Assembly: GCF_014356525.2 (NCBI RefSeq)
Contig: NC_052505.1
Span: forward strand, 10,604,171 to 10,668,170
Reading direction: 5' to 3'
DNA length: 64,000 nt
DNA from: Nilaparvata lugens
Lineage: Eukaryota; Arthropoda; Insecta; Hemiptera; Delphacidae
Shown here: in pieces, positions 23,673 to 35,095 of the stretch
Layout: each line of letters starts with the position of its first letter
Position numbering within the stretch: position 1 is the first letter of the stretch
The notes under the pieces: model-generated
Told to the model about the DNA's origin: nothing
Seen by the model: the letters and a program-made list of their open reading frames with translations, nothing else
Databases searched by the model: none
Made by a program: the position numbers and the translations under genes

Positions 23673-25680
23673 ATATTGTCACGTTATTATTTATATTTAA
23701 ATAACGATTAGCCTCCTGCTTGGCATCAGTCGGTAAAGCATGAGATTTGATATAATTATATAATTAGGTCGTGGTTTTCTAATAGTATTCAGTCTTAAAA
23801 AATCTTGATAGGCCTAGATATGGGCTTCTCCTATAACTCTTGTAATTCAATAAATAATAAATATATATAAATATGATACTTATACTATAGTGTTGAGGAA
23901 TAAAAAATAAATTGCACACCATGAACGTTCATACATATATTAAACAAATAATGCAAAAAATAGATCGAGGCAAAAAATATATAAAGAGCGATAAAAAAAA
24001 TATAATATAAAAATAGAACAATAATTGAAATCAGTAAAATATCACAGGCTAAATTTTATACTCTAGATTTATGGCACGAAGCATTACCATGTGCCTTTAT
24101 CTTAAAATCATATGCATTCTTTTGCATGTAGTTGCGATATGCGCTTGCTAATACTTGTCGACTTAGACAGTTCAATTAAAAGTGTGTGCTTTAAGATCAG
24201 CTTGATAAATTAGCCACTAATAATCCAAATGTATATATATTAAAATCTCTAGTACTTAGTAGATTTCTTTGTATCGAATATATATTTTTATCTCAGGGTG
24301 CAAGATTCGGCACCTGACGGAATAAGTAGAGCCATTCATCTAGTGAATTAGAGCTATAATAAATTATCGCAAATTGTATTGCAAAAAAAAATTAAATATC
24401 ATATGCATATGTTTTAATAGCCTAGATTTTGTACTTCTTTGATTTAATAGAAATTTCTGAAATATTGATCTATATTTTTCTTTCAATGAAATACCTTTAA
24501 TACTAATTTTACTTGCGCAAGTATTACTCTTATTAATTTCTCAATTTATAATAAAAACCCTTTCGGCGAGCTAGCTCTGATCATCAGATTAATTCGAAGC
24601 ACTAGGGCGCCCATCACTAATTCAAATCTATCACTCACGTGTCGAAAATCTTCTCGTAAGCCGCCGATGTCGATCCAACTCCATGTGGTCCGGGAATATG
24701 GTAGCCGGAATCGTCTCCTCCAAGGGGTTATAAATTTAATTAAAAATGAAAATGACTTCTGCTTCACAATAGCATCACGAAGTCCTTTAAGAAATTCAAT
24801 AATTTGATTTAACTTTAACTTTTACAAAATCATTAGTAAGGTACTACGCTCTAAAATATTTGGGGTCCTCTTATGGTGGCATTTGGCTGGCGAGTCTGGT
24901 TCTCCTTTCTCAAGTTTTACAGATCCTATTTCCGACTTTCAAATTAGCATAAAATTTAAATATCTTAGTCCTCCGCCATTTAGGTTCAAGTAGATCTTAC
25001 AAAAAATGCCAAAATATTGCTTAGATTGTATGATTAATAATTTCTTTGCTTTCGAGCCATATCGATAACATAGACTATATAACAATTCAACATAGATTCC
25101 GAACATTTATAGAAATATATATAAATATTTTTGAATTGGCCTACAATTGCCGCCTATTAACTGCCGTTTTACTATTGGTGCATGCAAATTTTATTCGGTA
25201 TTCATGCGCCTGGTACCTCTTATTTCCTGAATACATTTAATTATTTTTATTTGGTTTTTTATTTATGCTCTTTACATGCTAGCTAATATTCTATACATTA
25301 ATATTAATTCCATGCTACTTAATAATTAGCCACGTGATCAGGTGTTTTTTCACATTGCACACCATCTGATTGCAATAAAGCTCTGCCAAGGGGTTTTGGT
25401 CAGATTCTACGTTTCTCGGTTTGATCGATCTCTAGGTCACCGATCCGTGAATACATGTACATAACCTCAATCTTCAAATATTTTATATAATAATCTATTT
25501 ATGAGCAATAAAATTCCTTCAAATCCTTTTAGGTTTTTGTACCATTTAGCCAGAACAAGCTGATGCTATCTAATCTTAGTTATTATCTATTTGGCGATAT
25601 TAGCCAGTTACTTTATTTTCAGACCTATTACTGTTTCTGTTAGGGCTTTTTATCTACCCAGATTTAATACTTTACAATAT
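23673..25680. mobile_element. 2,000-bp solo-LTR-like insertion, copy 1 only
   Basis: The inserted sequence is 23,677-25,676. It begins TGTCACG and ends TTTACA, so it has the TG...CA ends of a long terminal repeat. It is flanked by the 4-bp duplication ATAT (23,673-23,676 and 25,677-25,680). Copy 2 shows the uninterrupted site, AAATATCCATG, at about 57,714-57,724. A polyadenylation signal (AATAAA, 25,374-25,379) lies about 300 bp from the right end, as expected in an LTR. No gag or pol coding and no internal direct repeat of the ends was seen, so a solo LTR left by recombination is the best reading. Superfamily (Gypsy, Pao or other) cannot be told from the ends alone. Confidence 0.8.
23711..23781 (+). 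pseudogene. tRNA-Lys-like sequence inside the LTR-like insertion
   Basis: CATCAGTCGGTAAAGCATGA followed by GATTT, and further on GGTCGTGG, follows the order of the D-arm, anticodon stem and T-stem start of eukaryotic tRNA-Lys. The T-loop and acceptor end are decayed (GTGGTTTTCTAAT), so it is not a functional tRNA. The comparison is from knowledge of tRNA-Lys and not from an alignment program. Confidence 0.4.
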
Positions 25681-26113
25681 CCATGATTTCCATTTTGAAA
25701 TGATAATTTCCTAATGCTGCTCCAATAAGCTACGTTACATTCTCATCATGTTTGTGTGTGTGGATTCTCAATTTTTTATTGACTTCATTAATATTGACAA
25801 ATTCAAGTCGTTTTCATCCTATGTCCATCAATTGACTGAGAAACTATCAATTCTCCAAACAACTTTAAAGACCGTGATTTCAATTGAGAAAAATGGCTTG
25901 AAATTGTCAAAATTAGAAATTTAATAAAACAAGTTGATATAGAAATTCGACTGAGTCACGAAAACAATGGTCCTGTACAAAATAAAACGGTAGAATTTGT
26001 CAATATATGTGTGTTTTTCATTTTTAAGTTGATATACACTAGTCCCTGCACCACTATCAACCTCTAGTGATTTGAGAGCTCAACATTTAGCAGCAGACTA
26101 TATATAGAGCGGG

Positions 26114-26190
26114 TGGAGCCCTGCGATTGGCCAATAGCTGTTGACCAGTGAAGGTTCAGCTAGACTAATATTGGCCGAGACTACTGTGCA
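26114..26190. mobile_element. Isolated terminus of TIR element family C
   Basis: The run CGATTGGCCAATAGCTGTTG and the flanking sequence match the inverted arms of the element at 28,543-29,300. I found no matching opposite arm nearby, so this is a single end or a degraded element. The same piece is in copy 2 at about 58,152-58,230. Confidence 0.55.
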
Positions 26191-27429
26191 CGCTCACGTA
26201 GAGGGGGGGGGGTGGAAGAACTTATGCCATTAAGCCATTCGTTGAATAATAAATTATATTGATGTCGGTTGGAAGCCGGTTTCATTCGATATGGATTTAT
26301 TCCTCTTTGTGCACGATTTCTATGAGTTGGGACAACATTAAATCTTTGAGAGGAGATAATTTGTCGAACTAAGATATAGTCACTCTTCAAAAAGATTACG
26401 ATATGAATCACTATAATAAACTTGAGACATAATAGAAATGATGGTAAGTTCAGATCTCACGGATCTCCCAATTAGCTAACTGGACGAATATTGTTACTGG
26501 AGACTTTGTGTCAAAACAAGCTCTGTTCAAAATTCAGGATAATCATTCACAGGGTGAACTATTTTTTACAAACGTCTATAACTGCAGCACATCACAGAAG
26601 ACATGATTGAGCATGTGCGGTGATGGATATAAACCCATTATTCTAATAAAGTATGGCAACAGGAGCTAACTTTTCTGAATCCCCAGGTTGTCCGTCTACC
26701 GGTTTTGAAAGTTCATTCATTGCGAAATTAACATGTTAATTGCGTATGAGATGGAAATATTTCAAAGTTTGATGAGATGATGAACGTTAAGGAAACAAAA
26801 AAAGTTTCACCAATCCATCTCTGTTGTTTGACAAGTTCGAGGAATATTATTGGAGGCTCTATGAAGCGTTTCATGGAAATTCGGTACAGTTTAAAGTACG
26901 AGGCATATTAGCACGTTTTCAACTAATTACATTATCATATGCAATTAAATGTGATGACAGTGTCATAATTAATATGTTTTGTCTACCGTATGAGGCGTTT
27001 ATACAGTTAATAATAATAATTCAAAATTCAAATTCATTTCCATTTTCACCAATATACATGAGAGATTGATTCTATTAATAGTTATAAATTTTACTCATGT
27101 TTGGTAGTAACGTTGAAAAAATAATATGAGTACTCCAAGATAGTAAGGCAGTTCGATGAGTTTGATTTTAGAATTTGCTCAGGCTCATGAGATTTCAACT
27201 CATCAAGTTGACTACGATTGATAGCAAGTCTTGATAAATTGATGAGTTTGTTAGCGTTAAACTTATTCCCATAGAGGAACAACTTTTGAGGAGTTGTTCC
27301 TATATGCATCATCACGATTTTATATTATACTAGTAGACTTCAAGTCTCAAGAGCTTCAGATCATTAGTGTATTATGGAATAAATAGTATTTATTCTACTC
27401 ATGTCACCTCAACACAGAATTACCAATAA

Positions 27430-27500
27430 TGTTCATTTATTCATTCATAGACAATAGATACAATTCAGGTGAAAACAACAGGCATTCGCCCAAAACTGCT
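27430..27500 (-). mobile_element. LINE 3'-end relic, second type
   Basis: On the minus strand the sequence reads GGGCGAATGCCTGTTGTTTT and then a tail of ATGAATGAATAAATGAAC. The simple-repeat tail suggests a LINE 3' terminus. It is also present in copy 2 at about 59,470-59,540. Confidence 0.45.
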
Positions 27501-28542
27501 TTAAACCTCAATTTGGAATACACAGTCTAGAGGTTATGTAAATGAAAACTTAATTCACTCACTATTTTTGAGTCCAAAAAATGTATGTACTACAATAATT
27601 TTGAATATATCAGATTAATTAATTAATATCTTACCATTGAAACCATACTATACGTAATTGTGTATTGAGGTGGGTAAAATGACTTCAATGTTCCAATCAT
27701 ACATATTGAATTGAAGGCTATGGGAATCACAAGCCTGGATAATAAATAATTGTCATCATGAGAGATGAATGTTGAAGGCTTGCTCAGGGCATCGTTAACA
27801 ATGTACATTGCGCCACCCTCTTTTACTCCATCCAACAATTGTTTGCCGATCATTGTTTATAACCCTCAAAGCAGCACTAAATTGCAATATGATGATCATT
27901 GTTACAGAGTTATTCAAATGAATTAATACCAATGCAAGCTGTTGAGCATGACGACTATTACATGTAGCGTTATTGATATGGCACATGTAATATGGAACAG
28001 GTCACTATCCTAGGGGAATGAATATGCAATAGAATTCATACTCATATCACTATCGCATGAAAGGTCCCTGCTGTGAACTGAGGGTAAGGGCGCGTTCTGG
28101 ATTGGCTGGTGATTCACAGTAGATTCCAGTTAACTCTTGTCAGCTTATTGCAGGTGATTATTACACAATACTATTAGTGGTGTAGACTCGCTAAATAATA
28201 ATCCTAGGATTCATAACACTCGTCATCTATTACTATCATAGATGAGAATTCCAATTACTATAAACTATGCAGCTTTCCTACAATTGAAGGTGGGAATAGC
28301 GTTCAAAACTACTGGAATTGAAGCTTTTATGTTTCTATTCACGTTTCTTGGTACTATATTCTTATTTCAATCTGATTGATACATTTACTTCCTATGTTGA
28401 TTGGAAACGACCACTTTTTCTTGTTGGAACAACTAGAACAAGATTATTGAAACAATTTGAGATACTAGCTTCGGTTGCTTCACCATCATCAATTTCTTGC
28501 AAGCTGAAAGTTTTAGCATTGAGCAGCTGCATAGTATAGGTG

Positions 28543-29300
28543 AGGCTCCACTATTGGCCAGTAGCTGTTGAGCAATGAACGTTATGCTCTCTGTCATTGG
28601 CTGGAAAAGACACTCCTAACCATTCAAGATAAGATCTTGAGAGCAACAACCAATGTAAAGAATCATAGTAACGAACAGAACCAGATGAAAAATCTTTATG
28701 AAAAGAATGGAAGAAAATACAATTGGTTCGAAATGATTATGAATCATTTGTTTTGAAATAGTATATTCTTCTAATCTTTCATATTATTTATTTAGATGGT
28801 ATATTTTCTCAAACTTCATGTTATTTATTATTTGAAGTAGTTTACAATATTTATCTATTTATATTTATCTATTTTCCTCCCAATTTAGATAACATTTTAA
28901 AAGTCCGAAATAGGATTATGATTTCACATTTCTAAAATTTAGTTTATTTTCACTCAAAAAACAATAAAAACTAAGAATTTTAAATTTTGTCGGTTAAAAA
29001 ACATATTAAAAAAGAAAGATATTAAACGCAAATTACCAATAACTGAACAATTTCTGCGTAATTTCACAAAATTTAGAGCCAGAAAAAACACAACTCACTA
29101 TTCAGCACAGCTGACATTTATAAAAAAAAAAATAGTTACTAAGTTTCTCTTGATTGGTTGCTGTTTAACGGTTTTCATGACATATTAGGAATTACATAAA
29201 CCGTTACATATTAGGAATTTATGACGTGTCCTGTCACGGCCAATGATGACAATGGAGCTCAACCTTCATTGGTCAACAGCTATTGATCAATAGTAGGCCT
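28543..29300. mobile_element. TIR element family C
   Basis: Imperfect inverted arms of about 80 bp (28,543-28,625 and 29,215-29,300) share CTATTG..CAGTAGCTGTTGA-type sequence and a later TCATTGGC block. The interior (28,820-28,890) carries an AT-rich LINE-tail-like insert. Copy 2 keeps only the right portion (62,411-62,817) because its left portion is replaced by the LINE at 60,465-62,330. No transposase frame is visible, so it would be non-autonomous. The target duplication was not resolved. Confidence 0.6.
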
Positions 29301-29417
29301 TTGTTGAAGATTTTGAGAGCACTGTTACTCACTCATTCACTAATTTCATCAACCCAACGGTATTGATCTAGTGAAAGTTTGAATTGGCTCTCATTTGACT
29401 GATTTTGGAATAGAATA

Positions 29418-29773
29418 TTACAGATGGAATTAAATAGAGAATGCATTTATTCAAATGCTAATTAATATAATATAATTATTATTTAACGAAAATCCTAAAT
29501 AAATGCTGTAAATCACCCCGAAGACCTCTGCTACTGCAGACATTGACAAGAGGGCTAACAGCTAGATGGAAATTCGATGAGAACTACTATCCAAAAATTA
29601 GTTGCCAGCCGGGAATCGAACCCGGTACCTCCCAATTGCTAGTCAGGAATGCTTGCCCTTACACCAACTGACAATCTCTGGATAGCAGCGCTCATTTTAT
29701 ACGAAGCCATAGCGGCCAACTATTTACAGATGGAATTAAATAGAGAATGCATTTATTCAAATGCTAATTAATA
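29418..29773 (-). mobile_element. tRNA-derived SINE flanked by 50-bp direct repeats
   Basis: The element (29,468-29,723) lies on the minus strand. Its head has a tRNA-type box A (CAGTTGGTGTAAGGGCA) and a perfect box B (GGTTCGATTCC). A non-tRNA body follows, containing CTGCAGTAGCAGAGG, and then an AT-rich tail. The flanks, 29,418-29,467 and 29,724-29,773, are identical over 50 bp, far longer than the usual 7-20 bp target duplication. Related body sequence occurs at 12,158-12,416. RNA polymerase III would transcribe it toward lower coordinates. Confidence 0.85.
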
Positions 29774-29912
29774 CATAATTAATAATAAGTACTATTCCTA
29801 ATAGGTTTGATAGGACAGAATTAAATGAAGCAATCAATTCGACAAACAAATCAATCCATAATACAATCAACAGCCTAAAAATAAGAATTCTAAACAACTG
29901 GGGATTTGTTTT

Positions 29913-30071
29913 CTAAATGAAAGGCTGAAAAGACATAACTTCACTAATCATGGGTTGCATCTAAATCGATCTGGCAAAGTAATCTTTTGTAATAGATCGG
30001 CAGAGCTGATTGAAAGCCGTTTGCAATCCTCTGGTTTAAAAACAGTCAAAAAAACAATAACGATTTTTTAG
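29913..30071 (+). pseudogene. LINE ORF1 esterase C-terminus
   Basis: A 52-codon frame contains RHNFTNHGLHLNRSGK, which matches the last block of the SGNH/GDSL-type esterase domain found in ORF1 of many CR1-like LINEs. In that block the histidine of the D..H pair falls in the GLHLN stretch. The frame ends with a normal TAG, and ORF2 begins about 40 bases later. The upstream part of ORF1 is not legible, so the 5' end is truncated or decayed. ORF1 proteins help package element RNA; this remnant cannot function. Confidence 0.6.
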
Positions 30072-30099
30072 TAAATTGGCTCAAAACAGGAAAGGGAAA

Positions 30100-33000
30100 T
30101 AGCTACAAATGCTAGAGATAGAGTAGCACAAGATGGTAAGGTTTTTAGTATTTATCATCAAAATATTCAGTATCTTCGCAACAAATTGACAGATTAGAAG
30201 TATTTCTTAAACAGGAGGATCCTGACATTGTTATTTTCACAGAGCATGGCTTAAAAATAAAGGAAATAAATCAAGTTAGGATTCCAGGCTATTCACTGAG
30301 ATCAGAATTTTGTAGAATAGCTCATAGAAGTGGTGGTGTATGTATATTCACTAGCAATGCTAAACATACCCAACTTATGAACTGGATTTTGTTAAGAGAT
30401 TTTCTGTTGAGATGGATTTAGAGGTGACGGGACTAAGGTTAAAAATTGATGATCGATTTGAGGTAGCAGTGTTAGGTATCTATGGGTCACCAAATGGAGA
30501 CTGGCAAAAATTTTGTGAGCTGCTCCATACACTTTTGGAAATTACAACCGCTCGTTTCACAAACGTTATAGTAGTAGGAGATTTCAATACCGATTTTGCC
30601 AGGCAGGATGAAATGACAGAGGACATTAGGATATTATTAATATGAATAATTTAGAAATTAAGGTCCATGAATATACAAGAGTAACTCGAACTTCACAGAC
30701 AATTATTGATAATATCCTCACAAATATAGAAGGTTGTAATGTCAGGTTAGGTAGCTCAGATCTATCAGATCATAACTATCAATTCTTACTCAAAGAAATA
30801 TTGTTAGGGAAGCTTATGAGGAATTTAAATTAGTGAGCGATGTTCCGAGTGAAGTCAAATACAAATGTCTAAAGAAAAACTATGCAAAAGAAGTGAGGAA
30901 AGCTAAGTGTAAGAAAACAGCTGAAATATTAACAACTAGTACCAATTTTAACTCTGCTGTTTGGGAAGTAATTAATAGAAATAGGAGAGCAGCTCAAAAA
31001 GATACAGTTACTAATGTCCCTAGGATAATCGATGAACATGGAAATTATATGGATGATAGTAAAGACATTTGTAACTTTTTCAATAAGTATTATCAACAGG
31101 TTGCATATAATCTCAAAAAGTCACTGAACACTAATACTTATAATACAACTACATTAAATGCTGAGCCAATTGAAAAGGTATTTAAATTTCATCCATTATC
31201 AAGAGATGAGTTGTCAAGAATAATAAAAAATTTGAATAACAAAAAACAGTAGGATTGGATGGGGTCTCAAGCAAAATTTTAAAAGAATGTGAAAATGAAT
31301 TACTGGATCCTTATTGCATCTCCTTAATTAGTCCAGGCGCTAGCTTACATTGAGCATACATGAGAGAGGCAGAGAATTTTCAGTCATTTCTTAGGTTCCT
31401 TGCAGAATGAGATGAAGTTTGTAATTTTGACATAATTAGTATATTATGATGAGAATTATCAATTATTAAGGCTTGAGAGTTGAAAAATCGTGTTCAGCGA
31501 CCGAAAATACATAAGATAGCGTTCCTGAAATACATAATTTGAATGCATAGACTGTAGGAGCGATGCGATAGACAGGCCATTACACGCATTAATCATGGGG
31601 GAGGACCGCGCCGCAGCGTAACAGTGCTACTTATCCCCCTCCCACTGCCGCATCTATGATCGTAACCCCCAAAAAATATATCATTGGATTCAGCAAGAAC
31701 GGCCTAAACGTTTATTGGGAGCCTTTTCCTCTAAGTCGGCTAATTACTTGGAATATTCGAGAAATAACAAAAAGTCCATAATGAAAAAATACATTTTTCG
31801 AGATATTTTATTTTTTTACGGAGAAACTATTCGTTTATCGCAAAAATGTATAGAACCACATTGAAAGCCAGTTATGTGTACATAATATTGAGAAAAAATT
31901 AAAAGCTGTACTATGAATAGTAACTGCAGGACAGGCGATTTTATAAACGCGCATTTTTTACAACTTACCCCCCTCCCTCAATGTAAGCCAGCGCCTGGAC
32001 TAAATACTTCACTAGAGCAGGGTATTTTCCCTGATGATCTGAAACAAGGAAAAATTTGCCAATTTTCAAGAGCGGTGATTCTGAAAGAGTTGAAAATTAT
32101 AGACCCATTAGTATTCTAAATGTAATAAGTAAAATTTTTGAAAGAGTAGTTTTAAATAGGCTATTGATGCACCTGGAAGAAATTAATTTCATATGTGATG
32201 AACAGCATGGGTTCCAGAAAGGGAAATCTACTAAGACTGCAATAGTATCCCTTGTTGAAAGACTAATAGATATAATAGATTCAGGTGAGAAGGCAGCCGC
32301 AATATTTCTTGATTTATCCAAAGCTTTTGATTGTGTGAACCATAGAATATTATTGGAAATACTAAAAACTGTAGGGTGAATGGTATAGAACTAAAATGGT
32401 TTGAATCATATCTCATAGGTAGAAACCAGTGTGTTGAGCTTACCAAGGTGGATGGGAATGAAATAGTAAAAATTAAATCTCAAAAACTGGAGGTCCAGGC
32501 TGGAGTACCTCAAGGCTCAATTCTGGTCCTTACTGTTTCTGTTGTATGTGACCAATTACCAAAAGAGTTAAAATATCATAGAGCTCTGTTGTGCTGATGA
32601 CACATCGCTTATCTTTAACAATTATTTATTAGATAGTCTAGAAATAAATGCTTTTACTGGAGTACAGTCAATTGTCCAATTCTTGAAGCAAAGGCAATTA
32701 ACAATAAATAGTAAGAAATGTCAATTCCTACAATTCAAAAGTAAATATAATCAGTAGAGGATAGAGAAATAAATGTGTTTGTAGAGGAAAATGAATTAGA
32801 CCAAAAGAGAAAGTAGCATTCTTGGGAATTTTATTGGACAGGAAATTAACATGGCATCCTTACATTGAGAGGATATGTAATAAGATATCATGGGGGTTTT
32901 GTCCTGCGGCAGCTTGCTAGGCTGAATGATAAAAAACTACTGTTAACTGCTTACCATGGACTTATACTATCTCATATTAGGTATGCTATTTTAGTATGGG

Positions 33001-33417
33001 GTAATTCATCTCAACAAAATATGGACAGGGTGTTTAAGATTCAAAAGAAGGCACTCAGATGTATAGAGAAAGTGAATAGGTTAGACTCTTGTAGGCCTTT
33101 ATTTAAAAAGCTCGGTCTATTAACTGTGCCATCTTTGTATGTATATGAAGTTGTAATGCATGTGAAAACGAGTGGTGTGATCCAGAATTCAGATGTTCAT
33201 GAGTATAATACGCGAAACAGAGCAGATTATCATATAATGGGTCACAATAGTAGGTTATTTGAACAAAAACCAGATTATATGGTAGGAAATTTATAACAAG
33301 CTACCTCAAATCTTGAAAAGTAATGATGATTTGAAGATTTTCAAAAAACAAATTGAAAAATATTTAGTTGATAGAGCTTTTTATAGTGTACAAGAATTCC
33401 TTTCAAACCTAAACTAG
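30100..33417 (+). pseudogene. LINE ORF2: endonuclease, reverse transcriptase and C-terminal domain, interrupted
   Basis: Endonuclease motifs appear in order: IYHQNIQYLRNK near 30,150, TEHGL (catalytic Glu) at 30,239, GDFNTDF at 30,577 and SDLSDHN near 30,760. RT follows with YRPISILNVISKIFE, FLDLSKAFD near 32,310, GVPQGS near 32,500 and CADDT at 32,590. The C-terminal part includes YNTRNRADYH and ends with FYSVQEFL before a stop at 33,417. There is a stop and frameshift after 30,190, shifts near 30,390, 30,640, 31,250, 32,060, 32,375, 32,540, 32,860 and 33,296, and the MITE at 31,331-32,000. It would have nicked target DNA and copied its own RNA there. Confidence 0.87.
31329..32002. mobile_element. 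670-bp TA-target MITE nested in the LINE
   Basis: The element is 31,331-32,000. Its ends are 24-bp inverted repeats beginning GTCCAGGCGCTAGCTTAC, with one mismatch between the arms. Both sides carry TA (31,329-31,330 and 32,001-32,002), consistent with a Tc1/mariner-type duplication. LINE homology resumes immediately after it. There is no transposase frame. The interior is more GC-rich than the LINE (GGGGGAGGACCGCGCCGCAG near 31,598). Confidence 0.85.
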
Positions 33418-33490
33418 GTTGAACTACTTAGTGTTAGAATTATTATGTAATAACATGACTTGTCTTATACTCCATGACTGGAGTCTTTAG

Positions 33491-34251
33491 GACGTTATCT
33501 TGAATATGGCCAAAGGTATTTAACAATGCTTTAATTTTCAATTTTAAGCCAGGCCTATCAACTAGGAATACGATTGGCGCCTTCTCATCAAACATTAGAG
33601 TTAAGGCTATTAAAATTTCTCTCAAATAATAATAAGACAGATTTATTTGCACCACACATGCGGAGTGAGTTGGATGAGGCAATCAGAGTCGAGTGCACCG
33701 AAACCAAGGTTTGACATTATCAGGAGGGACGAGGAACTTTATGACCTTGTAACAATTCTAAGCTATGTACGTGATGAGAGAGTGGAACACATACTGAATA
33801 GTAATTCCAGGCGGGATTCGAATGAGTGATTTCAACCGAATTCACTGACTTTTCCAACTCTATCTCCCAGTTTCGTAGTTATCATCCAATTCAAACCTCA
33901 AACCACTGAAAAATTTATGTTCGTTGCTGACGTGATACATTGAAGAGTGGAGCAAAAAATTTAATTCTCTGTGTAGAAATGTATTCAGATATTGATATTA
34001 TCGTGGATCAGGTAGAAATATTGCGACAGATCCTTTCACAATGATCAAGTTGATAATAGCATTCTAATGGATTCAACAGAATTAGAATTTAGTTTCATCA
34101 TAAGAAAAATTATTTAATAAATGAAATACGGATGGAGAAGCTCAAGGGGTTGAAGCAAAATTGAGCTGAGAACAAAATCTGAGAAAATCTATAGAAGAAA
34201 GGTAGGAGAAGCTACGAGAGAAAACTAAGGAAAGTAAATTTTCCATGAAAT
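33491..34251. other. Unannotated stretch with a weak tRNA-like sequence
   Basis: The only feature is at about 33,805-33,885 on the minus strand, where a box-B-like ATTCGAATCCC follows a possible box A (AGAGTTGGAAAAGTCAG). It may be a SINE relic. No coding region was recognised. Confidence 0.35.
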
Positions 34252-35095
34252 AAAAATCTGGTGTTGTACACTCACACAACTTTCCTTGCTCATTGATCTA
34301 TAAGCCTCATTAAGGAGGATAATTTAGCGGAATAACATTATGCCGATTGGCGGCTAAATAATTAAAACTACGATTATTCTATTGCTATTGTGTTCAGAGT
34401 ACATTTTCCTTTGTTTGAATTATGAAATTTGAGGATTTTTTAAAAGTTGTCAAAACAGATGTTCTACAAATAAAATATCGACATGTGATCTTTCGAATAA
34501 ACTGCTCTACCTACCTACCTCACGCACGAGAAGGAGGTTACAAAGTAAATTTTTCAAGGATGGGGTGGACCCCCTGTTAATTTCTCAGGGAGGAGATTCA
34601 TGCCAGTTAATAGAGCTGGTATATAACTATACAGGGTATGAATTTGAAAAAATCGGTCAAGTCATTTTTGAGAAAGTCGTGATAGAAATTTAACAAAACT
34701 CATTCTTCTCAGGATATTACGGAGCTCCTGCAATTTTCCCAGAAATGAGACTCATGTCAGTTGATAGGGCTTATGAATAGCTATCTAGGTATATATTTGA
34801 GAAAATCGTTAGAGCCGTTTCCGAGAAAACCGTGAAAAACATGGTTTTTTAGACATTATCCTTCATTTTTCCGCCATTTTTAATTGAATTTCTTATTGTC
34901 GGATCCTCATGATATAAGGACCTTAAGTTATCGTGTTCACAGACATACACACCCATACACACACACACACAGACCACACCCAAAAATCATGTTTTTGACT
35001 CAGGGGACCTTGAAACGTATAGAAAACAATGAAATTGGGGTACCTTGAATTTTTTTGAAATCATACTTCCTTACCTATGGTAATAGGGCAAGGAA
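34252..35095. mobile_element. CA-bearing repeat family D, member 1
   Basis: It begins AAAAATCTGGTGTTGTACAC and ends TAGGGCAAGGAAAGTA. ACTTTCCTTGC near the left end (34,279) and GCAAGGAAAGT at the right (35,082) form an 11-bp inverted terminal match. Inside are about two imperfect units with TTACGGAGCTCCTG and GTCAGTTGATAGGGCTTAT phrases, then ATTGTCGGATCCTCATG and a short CA tract (34,947-34,975). There is no coding frame. Members 2 and 3 are at 42,519 and 62,860. Member 3 shares private variants with this one, for example ATAGAAATTTAACAAAA. Confidence 0.75.

Larger units (their letters stand above)
9783..28430. repeat. Segmental duplication, copy 1
   Basis: This block matches 43,787-60,464 in direct orientation. 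The offset is about 34,003 bp on the left and about 32,034 bp on the right. The drop is caused by the 2,000-bp insertion at 23,677-25,676, which is present only here. Identity is very high; for example I noticed almost no differences across 13,740-17,180. Differences become denser after about 19,500. The right edge lies after TTGGAAC at 28,430. Confidence 0.97.
25681..28542. other. Unannotated right part of copy 1
   Basis: No recognised gene. A 93-codon open stretch (26,787-27,066, containing FDKFEEYYWRLYEAFHG) is kept in copy 2 with one silent change but has no recognised homology. A LINE-tail relic is at 27,430-27,500 and a family C terminus is at 26,114-26,190. Confidence 0.45.
29780..33490 (+). 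mobile_element. Second Jockey/CR1-type LINE, nearly full ORF2 but broken
   Basis: From left to right there are the end of an ORF1 esterase-like domain (to 30,071), an endonuclease (30,100-30,830), a linker (30,833-31,252), RT (31,250-32,860), a C-terminal domain (32,865-33,417) and a short 3' UTR. Several frameshifts and a 670-bp MITE interrupt it. The 3' end is indistinct, as no clear poly-A or tandem tail is seen. It lies directly beside the SINE's right flanking repeat. Confidence 0.85.

Noticed and set aside
32097..32446. Minus-strand frames of 71-74 codons
   Set aside because: Antisense to the RT part of LINE 2.
34252..35095. Helitron
   Set aside because: I could not see a TC start, a CTRR end with a preceding hairpin, or insertion between A and T for any of the three family members.
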